Counted from the stretch's first letter, positions 51,371 to 60,787 are shown. The stretch is DNA of 64,000 bases from Verrucomicrobiaceae bacterium (GCA_947466075.1 CANIBP010000013.1:1-64000), one strand, 5' to 3'. Notes: generated by a model not told the origin, from the letters alone. Program-made: numbers and translations.

Positions 51371-52060
51371 TCATCCCTTCATGCCACGCGTGCGCGTTTT
51401 CGTCATCGGAGTAGCCGCCTCTGCCTGACGAAATTCGACGATGTTGCCCGCGCTCTTGGCATCCTCGATCAGATTCACAATCTCGATGCCAGCACGTTCC
51501 AGATCATGCATCAAGGAACGAGCACGAGCCGTGAGAAAGGCATAGGACAGATACGCTGGAATCGCCACCACAAGGCCAAGAGCGGAGGTGATCAGGCTTT
51601 GATACACACCACGTGCGACATCCGCAGGAGTCGCCACTCCATTGGCGGAGGAAAGGCTCGTAAAACTGTCCAATAGGCCGATCACGGTGCCCAACAGACC
51701 GATAAGCGGTCCCGCATGCGCGATAGCGTTTAGGATACCGAGGAAGCGTTCCAGCCGTGGCACCTCAAGCTGCCCAGCTTCTTGTACAATCTCCTTGAGT
51801 TGCTCACGCGGGGCATGATGGCGCAGCAGCGCCGCATGAATCACCCGTCCAGCAGGCACCCGCGTCGCCACGCACTCTTGCAAGGCCTCAGCGAAGTTTT
51901 TGCGGCGAATCAAACTGGCCAAACCAGCCAGAAACTCCCCGATGTTCATGCTCGCACGATGAAAATAGGCCAATCGTTCGATGAAGATCGCTCCAGCGAA
52001 GCAGAGGCAACCAATCAGGAGCCAGACAAGCGGTCCGCCTTTCGAGATAAGATCAATCAT
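51371..52060 (-). CDS. MotA/TolQ/ExbB proton-channel family protein
   Basis: A 229-residue ExbB/TolQ family protein with three membrane helices (GGPLVWLLIGCLCFAGAIF; AHAGPLIGLLGTVIGLLDSF; ITSALGLVVAIPAYLSYAFL). The conserved block between them, GLLGTVIGLLDSFTSLSSANGVATPADVARGVYQSLITSALGL, is at about 119-161. It forms the proton channel with ExbD. It is first in the six-gene unit (51371 down to 45957). The start is ATG 52060. Confidence 0.92.
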   Translation of the reverse strand: MIDLISKGGPLVWLLIGCLCFAGAIFIERLAYFHRASMNIGEFLAGLASLIRRKNFAEALQECVATRVPAGRVIHAALLRHHAPREQLKEIVQEAGQLEVPRLERFLGILNAIAHAGPLIGLLGTVIGLLDSFTSLSSANGVATPADVARGVYQSLITSALGLVVAIPAYLSYAFLTARARSLMHDLERAGIEIVNLIEDAKSAGNIVEFRQAEAATPMTKTRTRGMKG

Positions 52061-52357
52061 GAGCTGGGAGTCAGAAAGTGGGTGAAAATGTTAGGCAGAA
52101 CACGCCATAAAGGCAGACGCATAGTGCAAAGCATGTTTTATGCCGAGTAGGACGGCTTGTAAACACTGGAAATAAACCGGAAAACGGAGAGGAGGTCAAG
52201 CGGGCAGGAAGGGGCCAAGCGGGTGCGTTAAGCTTCCCCCCCGCTCAGCCATCACTTGCCTCTACACTACCCCCATAGCCTCTAGGCATGACATTCATAC
52301 CAAAAGCCGTCACCTCCCGCTCTTGCTTCCCTTCCCCGATCTCGCTCCAATAGTCTC
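52061..52357. other. non-coding gap between divergent operons
   Basis: About 300 bases between the ExbB-type gene (minus) and nagA (plus) contain no reading frame I trust, no clear hairpin and no repeat. Promoters of both transcription units must lie here. A run of C (tccccccc, about 52236) is the only simple-sequence feature I see. Confidence 0.5.
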
Positions 52358-53266
52358 ATGAACCCCTTCGATATTCAGGTCAATGGCTACGCTGGCACTG
52401 ACTTCAACGGTGACGCTCTCACCGCCGAAGCCCTCCACCAGGCCTGTGAATGCCTCGTTGAGGATGGCTGCAAAAACATCCTCGCCACCTTCATCACCGA
52501 TGAAATCCCCACCTTGGAGCGCCGTATCGGCAAGTTAGTCGAATTGCGCGAAAAAGACGAACTCGCCCGCCGCATCATCACCGGCATCCACATTGAGGGT
52601 CCGTTCATCAATCCCATCAAAGGCTACGTCGGTGCCCATCCGCCCCACGCGGTGAAACCGGCCAATGTGGACGACGCCAAACGCCTGCTCGCCGCTGCTG
52701 GCGGTCTCGCGAAGCTCGTCACCCTCGCTCCCGAGCACGATGAGGGCAGCAAAACCGCCGCATTCCTCGTCTCCCAAGGCGTCACCGTCTCCGCCGGGCA
52801 TTGCGATCCTTCGCTCGACCAGCTCAACGCCGCCTGCGATGCCGGATTGAGCATGTTCACGCATCTCGGCAACGGCTGCCCTATCCAGATGCACCGCCAC
52901 GACAACATCATCCAGCGCGCCCTCAGCTTGTATGAGCGCCTCTGGCTCTGCTTCATTCCGGACGGCGTCCACGTGCCGTTCTTCGTGCTGAAAAACTGGC
53001 TCGCCAGCATCGGCATCGACCGCACCATCTTCGTCACCGACGCCATCTCCGCCGCCCGCCTCGGCCCCGGCCGCTACACTCTCGCTGGCTGGGACATCCT
53101 CATCGGCGACGACCTCGTCGCCCGCTCCCCCGACGCCACCCATTTCGTCGGCAGCACCGTTACCGTCCCACGCATCAAAGCGAATGCGTCTGAGCAGCTC
53201 GGCATGAGCGAGGAGGATTTGAAGCGGGTGCTGGATGTGAATCCGCGGAAGGCGATGCAACTTTGA
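52358..53266 (+). CDS. nagA: N-acetylglucosamine-6-phosphate deacetylase, compact form
   Basis: A 302-residue amidohydrolase of the NagA group: FDIQVNGYAGTDFNGD (about 4-19), GIHIEGPFINPIKGYVGAH (about 76-94, metal-binding Glu), SAGHCDPS (about 147), MFTHLGNGC (His at about 169), and VTDAISAARLGPG (Asp at about 227). The lower length (E. coli NagA is 382) reflects the lack of the small N-terminal and C-terminal beta-sandwich part. It would convert GlcNAc-6-P to GlcN-6-P in the cytoplasm. The start ATG 52358 begins directly at the barrel. Confidence 0.88.
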   Translation: MNPFDIQVNGYAGTDFNGDALTAEALHQACECLVEDGCKNILATFITDEIPTLERRIGKLVELREKDELARRIITGIHIEGPFINPIKGYVGAHPPHAVKPANVDDAKRLLAAAGGLAKLVTLAPEHDEGSKTAAFLVSQGVTVSAGHCDPSLDQLNAACDAGLSMFTHLGNGCPIQMHRHDNIIQRALSLYERLWLCFIPDGVHVPFFVLKNWLASIGIDRTIFVTDAISAARLGPGRYTLAGWDILIGDDLVARSPDATHFVGSTVTVPRIKANASEQLGMSEEDLKRVLDVNPRKAMQL

Positions 53267-53289
53267 ACCCAACGTTACAGCATACCCTT

Positions 53290-54591
53290 ATGAAACGCCT
53301 ATCCCTCATCCTCCTCGCCATCCCAGCCTTTGCCGCAGACACACGCGACGCCGTATTTCAGAAGAGCATCAAAGAAATGTTTCCGAAGCTGGTGGATATC
53401 CGGCGGGACATTCACATACATCCGGAATTGTCGAACGAGGAGGAACGGACGGCGAAACTGGTGGTGGATCGGTTGAAGGAGCTGGGATTCACGGACATCA
53501 AGACAGGCGTGGCGAAGCATGGCGTAGTGGCGATGCTCAAAGGCACGCAGGAGGGGCCGTGCGTGGCAGTGCGGGCAGACATGGATGCGCTACCGATCAA
53601 GGAGCTGCGCAGTGTGCCTTATCGTTCACAAAATCCGGGGGTGATGCATGCCTGCGGGCATGATGTGCATGTGACGTGTGCGCTGGGAGTGGCGGAACTG
53701 CTTTCGAAACACAAGGATCTGGTCAAAGGTAGCGTGAAGTTTCTGTTTCAACCAGCGGAAGAGGCGATGCCAGCCACGTTCAAGGGTGATTGGGGTGCGA
53801 AGCTGATGGTGGCTGAGGGTGTGATGGCGAATCCGAAACCGTCTGCGGTGTTTGGCCTGCACACGACGGCAAGTGTGCAACCGGTGGGCACCACGGACGA
53901 TGACGTGCATTATTTGAAAGCAGGACAGATCGGTTATACCCCGGGCTTCGACAACGCGAACAGCGACCGCTTTCACATCGTGATCAATGGCAAGATGGCG
54001 CACGGTTCCGCGCCGCACAAAGGCGTGGATGCCATCGCGGTGGCAGCGGAGGCGATCATGGCGCTGCAAATGATCAAAAGCCGACAAACCAACACGAGGC
54101 AACCGCTCGTCATCAGCATCGGCATGATCAGCGGTGGGCAGCGAGAGAATATCATAGCCGACAAGGTCGAACTGGGTGGCACGGTACGGACTTACGACGG
54201 AAAATTTCGCGATGGTGTCATCGAGCAGATGCACCGTATCCTCAAAGGCATCACCGAGGCACACGGCGCCAGTTACGAGATGGGATACCGCAAGACGTAC
54301 CCGAGCATCCTCAACGACCAAAAACTCGTCGATGCCACACTGCCGGTATTTCGCCGCATCGTTGGCGAAAAGAATGTGATTGAGCTGATTCCCGGCATGG
54401 GCGGCGAAGATTTCAGTTTCTTTGCCCAAGTCGTTCCTGGCTTTTTCTTTCGCCTAGGCGTGGCAAACGAAGAGAAAGGCATCACCTACGGCGCCCATAC
54501 GCCAATGTATGATTGCGACGAGGAGAGCATCAAAACCGGCGTGGCAGTCATGGCAGCAGCATTGTGTGATTTTTTGGATGCGAAGAAATGA
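53290..54591 (+). CDS. exported M20 family amidohydrolase (aminoacylase/carboxypeptidase-like)
   Basis: A 433-residue M20D-type protein with a signal peptide (MKRLSLILLAIPAFAADT). Metal-site motifs: DIRRDIHIHPELSNEE, VRADMDALPI (about 95-104), MHACGHDVHVT (about 118-128), LFQPAEEAMPATFKG (Glu pair at about 156) and GGEDFSFFAQ (about 372). Members cleave amide bonds of acyl amino acids or similar compounds. It starts 23 bases after the nagA stop on the same strand, so the pair is likely co-transcribed. GC content seems lower in this gene than in nagA. Confidence 0.9.
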   Translation: MKRLSLILLAIPAFAADTRDAVFQKSIKEMFPKLVDIRRDIHIHPELSNEEERTAKLVVDRLKELGFTDIKTGVAKHGVVAMLKGTQEGPCVAVRADMDALPIKELRSVPYRSQNPGVMHACGHDVHVTCALGVAELLSKHKDLVKGSVKFLFQPAEEAMPATFKGDWGAKLMVAEGVMANPKPSAVFGLHTTASVQPVGTTDDDVHYLKAGQIGYTPGFDNANSDRFHIVINGKMAHGSAPHKGVDAIAVAAEAIMALQMIKSRQTNTRQPLVISIGMISGGQRENIIADKVELGGTVRTYDGKFRDGVIEQMHRILKGITEAHGASYEMGYRKTYPSILNDQKLVDATLPVFRRIVGEKNVIELIPGMGGEDFSFFAQVVPGFFFRLGVANEEKGITYGAHTPMYDCDEESIKTGVAVMAAALCDFLDAKK

Positions 54592-54644
54592 CTTCAATAG
54601 CATTTCCACGTGATTAAAAACGTCACGCCAGTCCATTCACATCA

Positions 54645-55979
54645 TCATTCGTGCCGCAGCGCCTCGACCGGATTCATCATGGCGGCACGACGGGCGGGGT
54701 AGATGCCGAAGGCAATGCCAGTGAGCACGGAGATGGAGAATGCGAGGACAGGAGACCACATTTTGATGACGGTGGTGACTCCGGCGAATTCCTGCACGGC
54801 AATGGGGATGGCTAAGCCGAGGACGACGCCAAGAATGCCACCAACACCTGCCAGCAACACGGTTTCTATGAGGAACTGCACGACAATGTCGGCCTGACGA
54901 GCGCCGAGGGCACGGCGGATGCCAATCTCACGAGTGCGCTCAGTCACGCTGGCTAACATGATGTTCATGATGCCGATGCCGCCAACGAGGAGAGAGATGG
55001 CGGCAATGCTACCAAGGACGATGCTGAAGATCTGCTTGGTCCGTTCTGCCTGCTTGAGGAGTTCGACCGGGACGATGATGCGCCAGTCTTCCTTTTTGTG
55101 GTTCGTGGACATGAGATGGCGAATAGCCTCGGCCCGGCTTTCGACCATTTTCACATCTTCAACACGAATGACGGCCTCGTGGAACTCGACTTTCTCAGCC
55201 TCGAAGCTGCCGGTGCGGAAGCGGAAGAAGGTTTCACCATACTGATCCATGAGCGTGGTGAAAGGGATCATGATTTGCGCCTGCGAGTCAGCCGAGGGAG
55301 CGCTGGCATCAGTGCCGATCATTTGGCCCTCATCCTGAATGATACCGATGACCTTGTAGTAGTAGCCTTTCACGCGCACGGACTTGCCAGTGGGCGTGGA
55401 GAGCGGGAAGAGTCGCGCGGCGACGGTTTGATTGATGACACAGACGGGGGTGCGGCCGTCCATTTCCATATCGGTGAAGAATCGCCCCTGAAGCATACGA
55501 CGGTTGCGCATTTCGGGGTAGATCGGCAGCACGCCCATGACTTGGCCGTCGATGCTGCGATCAAGGTTCCAGATGTTTTCGCTGATATGACGACTGGGGA
55601 CGACGATGCTGATGCCTGGCACCGTCTGGCGGATCTGCTGGATATCACGCGAGGTCAGGCCGTATTCGCTGATCATGCTGCGCGACTCGCCACTGGACCC
55701 CTGCCCGTCAGGTGGCTTGACGCTGTGTAGGATGATGTTCTGGCTGCCTAGCTTGCGAATTTGCTCCTGAGCCTCATGACTGGCACCTTCACCGATGGCG
55801 AGCATTGCCACCACAGATGCAACGCCGAACACGACGCCCAGCATAGTCAAAAACGAGCGCAGCTTGTGCAGCCAAATGGTCTTAATGCCCAGCGACAGCG
55901 TGCGCCACAAATGCTGTGGCGAAGCGACGAGACGAAGAACGGGATGCTGGGCGAGGAATGACATTCGGGGCAGAGTCAT
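54645..55979 (-). CDS. MacB-like ABC transporter permease
   Basis: A 444-residue ABC3/MacB-type permease: N-terminal membrane helix ([18 protein letters not shown], about 43-60), a large periplasmic domain (about 65-310), and three C-terminal helices, with the signature [28 protein letters not shown] (about 340-367). Such permeases pair with an ATPase to move lipoproteins, peptides or antibiotics, but no ATPase gene is next to it. Start ATG 55979 or 55964 (MSFLAQHP). It is convergent with the M20 gene, 53 bases apart. Confidence 0.88.
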   Translation of the reverse strand: MTLPRMSFLAQHPVLRLVASPQHLWRTLSLGIKTIWLHKLRSFLTMLGVVFGVASVVAMLAIGEGASHEAQEQIRKLGSQNIILHSVKPPDGQGSSGESRSMISEYGLTSRDIQQIRQTVPGISIVVPSRHISENIWNLDRSIDGQVMGVLPIYPEMRNRRMLQGRFFTDMEMDGRTPVCVINQTVAARLFPLSTPTGKSVRVKGYYYKVIGIIQDEGQMIGTDASAPSADSQAQIMIPFTTLMDQYGETFFRFRTGSFEAEKVEFHEAVIRVEDVKMVESRAEAIRHLMSTNHKKEDWRIIVPVELLKQAERTKQIFSIVLGSIAAISLLVGGIGIMNIMLASVTERTREIGIRRALGARQADIVVQFLIETVLLAGVGGILGVVLGLAIPIAVQEFAGVTTVIKMWSPVLAFSISVLTGIAFGIYPARRAAMMNPVEALRHE

Positions 55980-56058
55980 ACGAACGCAGCCGTATGAAAT
56001 TGCCACGATTACTCACCCGGCTGCTACGCCTGGCATCACCACGTCCTGCGGCATTTCC

Positions 56059-56976
56059 TCACGGGTAGCTCACCTGCACGCGGTAAAACTTCCGTGTTGA
56101 GGTCCCATCCGGGTCCGTCACGGTGCGGGTCTGGCCGTTGTCTTGAATGGTGGCACCGGTCAGCGCCTGCCAACTGCCCGCGCTCAGCGTGGCACTAAAT
56201 TGCACCGTGTAGGTGCGGTCCGTCAGCCGGGGACTGATGGTAATCGTATGGGTGCCACTGCCGCCCACGTTCGTCACCAGACGTGAGGAGCGATCCGTCG
56301 GAATCAGCCCCGCCGTGTATTTGAGCAGATTGCTTTGGCCAGTGCCGCTCGCATCTGCCGTGGAGGCGGCCAGCGGGTTATTGGTGCCGAAGTAAAGCAC
56401 CTGCCACGCATCAGGCAGGCCGTCGGCGGCATAGAGGCCGAGATCATCCGTGCCCACATTCACAATCGTCAGACCCAGCGTGCCATTCACACCACGATAA
56501 CTCCCCTGCACCGCCGCCGCCGTGTTTTGATACACATTCGCCGCAGTAGTAAGACCACTGGCACTGATGCTGGTGATGGGGCCGCTGACCACACTCCAGT
56601 TCAAATCCGTGCCCAGCAGCACCGCCGTCGTCGCATCATCCAGCGTGGCCGTGGCGGCAAGCTGCCGCGTCGTGGTTTCATTCACCGTTGTCGGCGTGGC
56701 GGCGAGTTGCACGGCGGTCACTTCGGTAAGCTGGCCGATGTAGCCGTGCTTCGCCGTCTCGGCGGGCGCGGCCACGGTGGAGATGCCCACGACTCCGCCC
56801 ACGCTGCCGTCATTCGAATAGCTGGCGCTGGTAGTGCGTTTGCCGCCAGCGTCGGAGATGCCGGTGGAGATTGTGTAGTTCGTGCTGGTGCGCGGGCCGG
56901 CGCGGAGCTGCAGCGCCAGCGCAAACGTCGAGAGCAAGAGAGCTTTGGCAGTCCTATCGTTGAGTCTACATTTCAT
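56059..56976 (-). CDS. exported hypothetical protein with Verrucomicrobia-type C-terminal segment
   Basis: A 305-residue protein with a signal peptide (KALLLSTFALALQLRAG). The N-terminal part (STNYTISTGISDAGGKRTTSASYSNDGSVGG) is a motif often repeated in verrucomicrobial exported proteins. The C-terminal 110 residues (DGLPDAWQVLYFGTNNPLAASTADASGTGQSNLLKYTAGL, then a beta-sandwich) resemble the thrombospondin-3-like plus dockable domain tails of this phylum. It has no enzyme motif. Start ATG 56976. It lies 46 bases downstream of the repeat protein at 57023-58882. Confidence 0.68.
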   Translation of the reverse strand: MKCRLNDRTAKALLLSTFALALQLRAGPRTSTNYTISTGISDAGGKRTTSASYSNDGSVGGVVGISTVAAPAETAKHGYIGQLTEVTAVQLAATPTTVNETTTRQLAATATLDDATTAVLLGTDLNWSVVSGPITSISASGLTTAANVYQNTAAAVQGSYRGVNGTLGLTIVNVGTDDLGLYAADGLPDAWQVLYFGTNNPLAASTADASGTGQSNLLKYTAGLIPTDRSSRLVTNVGGSGTHTITISPRLTDRTYTVQFSATLSAGSWQALTGATIQDNGQTRTVTDPDGTSTRKFYRVQVSYP

Positions 56977-57022
56977 AGCATGGTGATGGCTGAGCGTAGT
57001 AGCAGTTCGGGTAGCACGTTAA

Positions 57023-58882
57023 TCATGGTTCCAAGGCCATCCAGAGGATGTCGAAGGGCAACGCTGCACCAGCTCGGGTGAATACGAGATCGGTGTTGTT
57101 GGAGGTCCATGCTACGGCAGGCTGGCCGTTGACTAGGCCAAAGGAAGTCGTCACAGTGGACAGCACGGGAAAGAACCCAGAAACGGCACCGAAGAATACT
57201 TGGCTGGACCAAACCGTGCCGCTCGCATCAAGAGAGCGAGTATAACCACCTCCCAAGATAGCCGGGGTATCATCGATCACGATCAGCGAAATCCCAACAT
57301 TACTTGAGATACCCGTCTGAACCGCTGCGCCCCAACTAGCGCCGTTGGGATCATTCGCTCGCACAAACGCGGAGGACATGTTGTAGCCGATAATGGCGGG
57401 ATTCCCATTCACGATTGCCATGGAGCCAGAAAGCCCGGAACCAACGACCACTGGCGCACCCCAAGTCGCGCCACTGGCGTCGTTTGCCCGCACATACTTG
57501 CCAGTGCCACTGCCTGGGTAGCTGATGGCCGGGTTGCCATTGACCATCAGAAGCGTACTGGGTTTGGCGGTGGCACTGTCGAGAGACACTAGGCCACCCC
57601 AAGCCGTCCCGCTTGGATCGGTGGCTCGGACATATTTCACGGTGTTGTTGGTCGCATCGAAGTAGCTGATGGCCGGGTTACCGCTGACCACGGTCAGCGA
57701 AGTGTATTGGCCGACATTGCCGGTGCTGTCGATGGTGACTGGCGTGCCCCATGTGGTTCCGTCGGCATCGGTGGCGCGTACGTATTTGAGGTCTAGGTTC
57801 GTCGAATCATAGTAGCTCATAGCTGGGTTGCCATTAACAACCGCGAGACAGATGTGGCTGCCTACATCGCCCGAGAAATCGAGCGTCACCGCCGTGCCCC
57901 AAGCGGTGCCATCGGCATCGGTAGCGCGCACATATTTGAGGTCGCGGTTAGGCGTAGCCTGATAGGCGATGGCTGGATTTCCATTCACCACGGCAAGCGA
58001 GGCGTATTGGCCAATGCCACTTGAACCAATGCCGCTGCCTGCATCCACAACGATTGGTGTCATAACGGTGAGCGGGGCAGTGGTGCCATTGGATACACGG
58101 GCTGCAAAATGATTCCCTGTGCGCCCGGTCAATGAGACGCGGCCCTTACTGGGAGTGGTGCCATCAGTGGCGTCCAGAGTGAGTGTGACATTCGGCACCG
58201 CTCCAAAAATCGGATTGAAGGGAACGGTGAAGATTACGCCGGCTGGGTCCACTTTCAAAGAAGTGCTTGCTACGCTTCCGGTACGGACTGGTTTCGCCAG
58301 CTTGTCCGGAGTGATAGTGCCATTAGCGAGCTGGGTGCTACCCACCGCCCCTGAAGCAATTTGCAGCGTTGTCACGGCCCCTGTTGCGATTTGAGAAGTT
58401 CCCACCGCTCCAGACGCGATCTTTGCGCTGGTGATCGCACCGTCGGCCACATTGCCAGCCATCATTGCATACCCCACCGCCGCAATACGCTGGTCGGGCG
58501 TGAGAAGTTGAAACCCGTTGGTACCGTCGTTGAACCACACCCTGAGGTGGACATCGCTGTTGGTGAAAACCGTGCCGGGTACGATGGTCATGTTGGGCAG
58601 CGTGGCATCGCCCAGAAGCACGGAGTAGAGGCCCTTCGTGACGGTGAGTGTCACCGCAGCCGTGGGCTGGCTGCCTGCGGTGCTCGTACCGTCATTGCTC
58701 CAGTAGGTGGTGCTGCCATTCGTGTTCACCAGCGCAAACTTGAACTGGCCGGAGCCGTCAAAATTCACCGTTCCCACCGCGACGCGGCCCTGGTAATTGA
58801 TGAGGTTGGGCACCTGAGCGGATACTGAGTGGACTGCGATGAAGCAGGCGAAGGCAAATACGATATGGCGTAGATTATACAT
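57023..58882 (-). CDS. secreted repeat protein with about 45-residue propeller-like repeats
   Basis: A 619-residue protein with a signal peptide (HIVFAFACFIAVHSVSA). Residues about 140-200 hold short tandem units (AITSAKIASGAVGTSQIATG, a ten-residue repeat). From about 325 a longer unit recurs: YASLAVVNGNPAIAYQATPNRDLKYVRATDADGTAWG, then ICLAVVNGNPAMSYYDSTNLDLKYVRATDADGTTWG and so on, at least five copies of about 43 residues. It looks like a beta-propeller or adhesion protein. No transmembrane anchor or sorting signal is seen. Start ATG 58882 (MYNLRHIVFAF). Confidence 0.75.
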   Translation of the reverse strand: MYNLRHIVFAFACFIAVHSVSAQVPNLINYQGRVAVGTVNFDGSGQFKFALVNTNGSTTYWSNDGTSTAGSQPTAAVTLTVTKGLYSVLLGDATLPNMTIVPGTVFTNSDVHLRVWFNDGTNGFQLLTPDQRIAAVGYAMMAGNVADGAITSAKIASGAVGTSQIATGAVTTLQIASGAVGSTQLANGTITPDKLAKPVRTGSVASTSLKVDPAGVIFTVPFNPIFGAVPNVTLTLDATDGTTPSKGRVSLTGRTGNHFAARVSNGTTAPLTVMTPIVVDAGSGIGSSGIGQYASLAVVNGNPAIAYQATPNRDLKYVRATDADGTAWGTAVTLDFSGDVGSHICLAVVNGNPAMSYYDSTNLDLKYVRATDADGTTWGTPVTIDSTGNVGQYTSLTVVSGNPAISYFDATNNTVKYVRATDPSGTAWGGLVSLDSATAKPSTLLMVNGNPAISYPGSGTGKYVRANDASGATWGAPVVVGSGLSGSMAIVNGNPAIIGYNMSSAFVRANDPNGASWGAAVQTGISSNVGISLIVIDDTPAILGGGYTRSLDASGTVWSSQVFFGAVSGFFPVLSTVTTSFGLVNGQPAVAWTSNNTDLVFTRAGAALPFDILWMALEP

Positions 58883-58974
58883 AAGGTTGGTAAGGTGCTC
58901 GTGAGCTTTGGCCCGCCTCTTACAAGCGTGACAGCAAGCGCTTGAAATGTCGAGCCAAAGCTCCGCGCGGCAGC

Positions 58975-59835
58975 TCACCCGCCCACCGTGATCTCTACGG
59001 TGTTGCTCCAGACGCCCACCTGATGGTCGCCGACGCGGTAGATGGCGCGGTATTTCCATTTCGTCGGCACGGCGGGCAGCGGGGTGGTGTCGGTGTAGTT
59101 CGGCGTGGTGTCGAAGGCCAGCACGCTCCAGCCGCTGCCACGGTCCACCTGGAGTTCCAGCATGTCGAGGAAGGCGCTGTTGCCACCCCAGCCCCAGCCG
59201 ATCTGCACGGCGTTGCCGCTGAGGATGGCGTCGATGATCGGCTGAATGATGCTGAGGTCGGGGCCGGTCTGCTGCGGGCCTTCGATGCCGAGGGTCTGGC
59301 CGATGGCGTCGTTGTAGTTAGGATGGGCCTTGATGGCCTTCACCAGCGCGCGGAAGCGCACTTCAACACCGAGAGCCACGGCGGCCACGGCCGTGGGGAA
59401 AACCGGTGCTAGCGGCGCTCCGGCAGGCAGCGGCGTGCCGCCCTCGCGCAGCAGATTCTTCCAAGCCGTGAACTGCTGCGCCCCGCCCTGCATGATGCCC
59501 TGGCAGGCGACGATGTAGCCGAAGTAATCGGCATCCGCCGCCTGGGCGGTGACTTGTGCGGGAGTGACACCGAGCGTGGTGGCGTAAGCACCGATGCCGG
59601 TCTTGAAGGTTTGGAGTTGAGCGGCGAACAGGTCGTCGTTCTGGGCGATGTAGTCTGATTTAGCCATACGGTTTCGTTTAGGTTTCAGGGTTGGTTGGAC
59701 GGTACTGCTTGGGGGAGGTGGCGTGTAGCCGGGATCGCCGGGCTCGAGGATTCCTGACCACGTCAGATTGGGCGAATCCCATGTGTAAGGCTGCCCGGTG
59801 GCTGGATCGACAGAGTCCCAAAACAACGGCTTCAT
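58975..59835 (-). CDS. hypothetical protein with C-terminal fibronectin-like segment
   Basis: A 286-residue protein from ATG 59835. It begins MKPLFWDSVDPATGQPY, followed by a proline-rich linker (GDPGYTPPPPSSTVQP), then AKSDYIAQNDDLFAAQLQTFKTGI and a C-terminal region (KWKYRAIYRVGDHQVGVWSNTVEITVGG) like a beta-sandwich. The start is uncertain: ATG 59667 (MAKSDYIAQN) would make a 230-residue protein and place the first part in a separate ORF. It has no clear signal peptide. It is 92 bases upstream of the repeat protein and on the same strand. Family not recognised. Confidence 0.58.
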   Translation of the reverse strand: MKPLFWDSVDPATGQPYTWDSPNLTWSGILEPGDPGYTPPPPSSTVQPTLKPKRNRMAKSDYIAQNDDLFAAQLQTFKTGIGAYATTLGVTPAQVTAQAADADYFGYIVACQGIMQGGAQQFTAWKNLLREGGTPLPAGAPLAPVFPTAVAAVALGVEVRFRALVKAIKAHPNYNDAIGQTLGIEGPQQTGPDLSIIQPIIDAILSGNAVQIGWGWGGNSAFLDMLELQVDRGSGWSVLAFDTTPNYTDTTPLPAVPTKWKYRAIYRVGDHQVGVWSNTVEITVGG

Positions 59836-59946
59836 GGCGGGGTGTGGGTGGTGTGATTGAACGCAGAGTCTGCCAGACCAGGGATGCCCCAAGAGGGCCA
59901 AAACCCACGGCTGGCGGCTGAAACCGCACACCGGAATGCTTTTCCG

Positions 59947-60172
59947 GTGCGGCTGGACGAGGTAACCGTGTGGCTGGACACTTTCCCAGCACGGCTGGAC
60001 GCGCCATCCATGCGGTTAAATGAAAGCACGGGCGCGGCTGGCTCTTCCAGCCGTGTAGCTGAAGGATGTCACCGGTGTGGCTAAACGCTCTGACGGTGAG
60101 GTTCAATGTTCCAGCCGTGCGGCTGGAGGACCCCGGCGTGTGGCTGAAGGAGCCAGCCGTAAGTGAAAAGGC
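59947..60172. repeat. degenerate 21-bp tandem array (about 10-11 units)
   Basis: Units 21 bases apart share the core gtgcggctgga or gtgtggctgga, for example at 59947, 59968, 59989, 60010 and onward. Unit starts shift by a base or two later in the block, so copies are old. Read in one frame the first four give a heptapeptide pattern VRLDEVT VWLDTFP ARLDAPS MRLNEST, but the frame is not held, so coding is doubtful. Confidence 0.7.
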
Positions 60173-60244
60173 CGCTACCATACCGCCTCCCGGTTGGTCG
60201 GTGCGCCTTGAATCAACCGTCGTTTGTGCCTCAGACCACCATAC

Positions 60245-60339
60245 GTGGAGCCGTGGAGCCGTGGAGCCGTGGAGCCGTGGAGCCGTGGAGCCGTGGAGCC
60301 GTGGAGCCGTGGAGCCGTGGAGCCGTGGAGCCGTGGAGC
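60245..60339. repeat. 8-bp microsatellite (gtggagcc)x11.9
   Basis: Eleven perfect copies of GTGGAGCC and one partial copy (last base changed to G) lie head to tail from 60245 to 60339. Because 8 is not a multiple of three, length changes would shift any reading frame through it. Confidence 0.95.
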
Positions 60340-60787
60340 GTAAATGCAGGTGGCTTCATTGGCCGCGTTTGTAGCCGCAACCTCAAAATCCTACAAGAAT
60401 GTTTTTCACACCGGCCATGCTACTCGCCAAAAGCAGTTCAAGCTCAATGCATTATCGCTCTCAACTTTCTGCATCCTTAGGCATTCGGCCAACACCAAAA
60501 CCGAGGCCGTGAACATGATTGGTTCCCCATCCAGCCAGCCACCGCAGCGCATGCGAGATCATGCGCATTCATTCACATTGAACACCACGGACCGCGCCCA
60601 TCACTCACCCGCTTGTGATCCGAGCACCATCTCTGTGGCCGGCACCTACCGGGATGGCACTTCATCCTACCCAACCAAACACTCAATCCGTGAGGCTAAC
60701 GCCAAGCCATTGTTGCGCCAAGGGTTTCGTCGAAAGCATCCGCTGAATGCCTGTTTTCTCTTTTAACCTATAGCGGCTCTAAGCAGC

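Larger units (their letters stand above)
59836..60787. other. repeat-rich non-coding block upstream of the secreted-protein genes
   Basis: About 950 bases without a believable gene. It contains the 21-bp degenerate array (59947-60172) and the 8-bp microsatellite (60245-60339). Between 60340 and 60787 no repeat or motif is evident. Open frames here are short and shift through the repeats. Confidence 0.55.

Noticed and set aside
57023..59835. Prophage tail-fibre region
   Set aside because: The repeats and signal peptides could suggest tail fibres, but no capsid, terminase, integrase or other phage gene is present.
60245..60339. CRISPR array
   Set aside because: Copies are 8 bases, head to tail with no spacers, and no cas genes are near.
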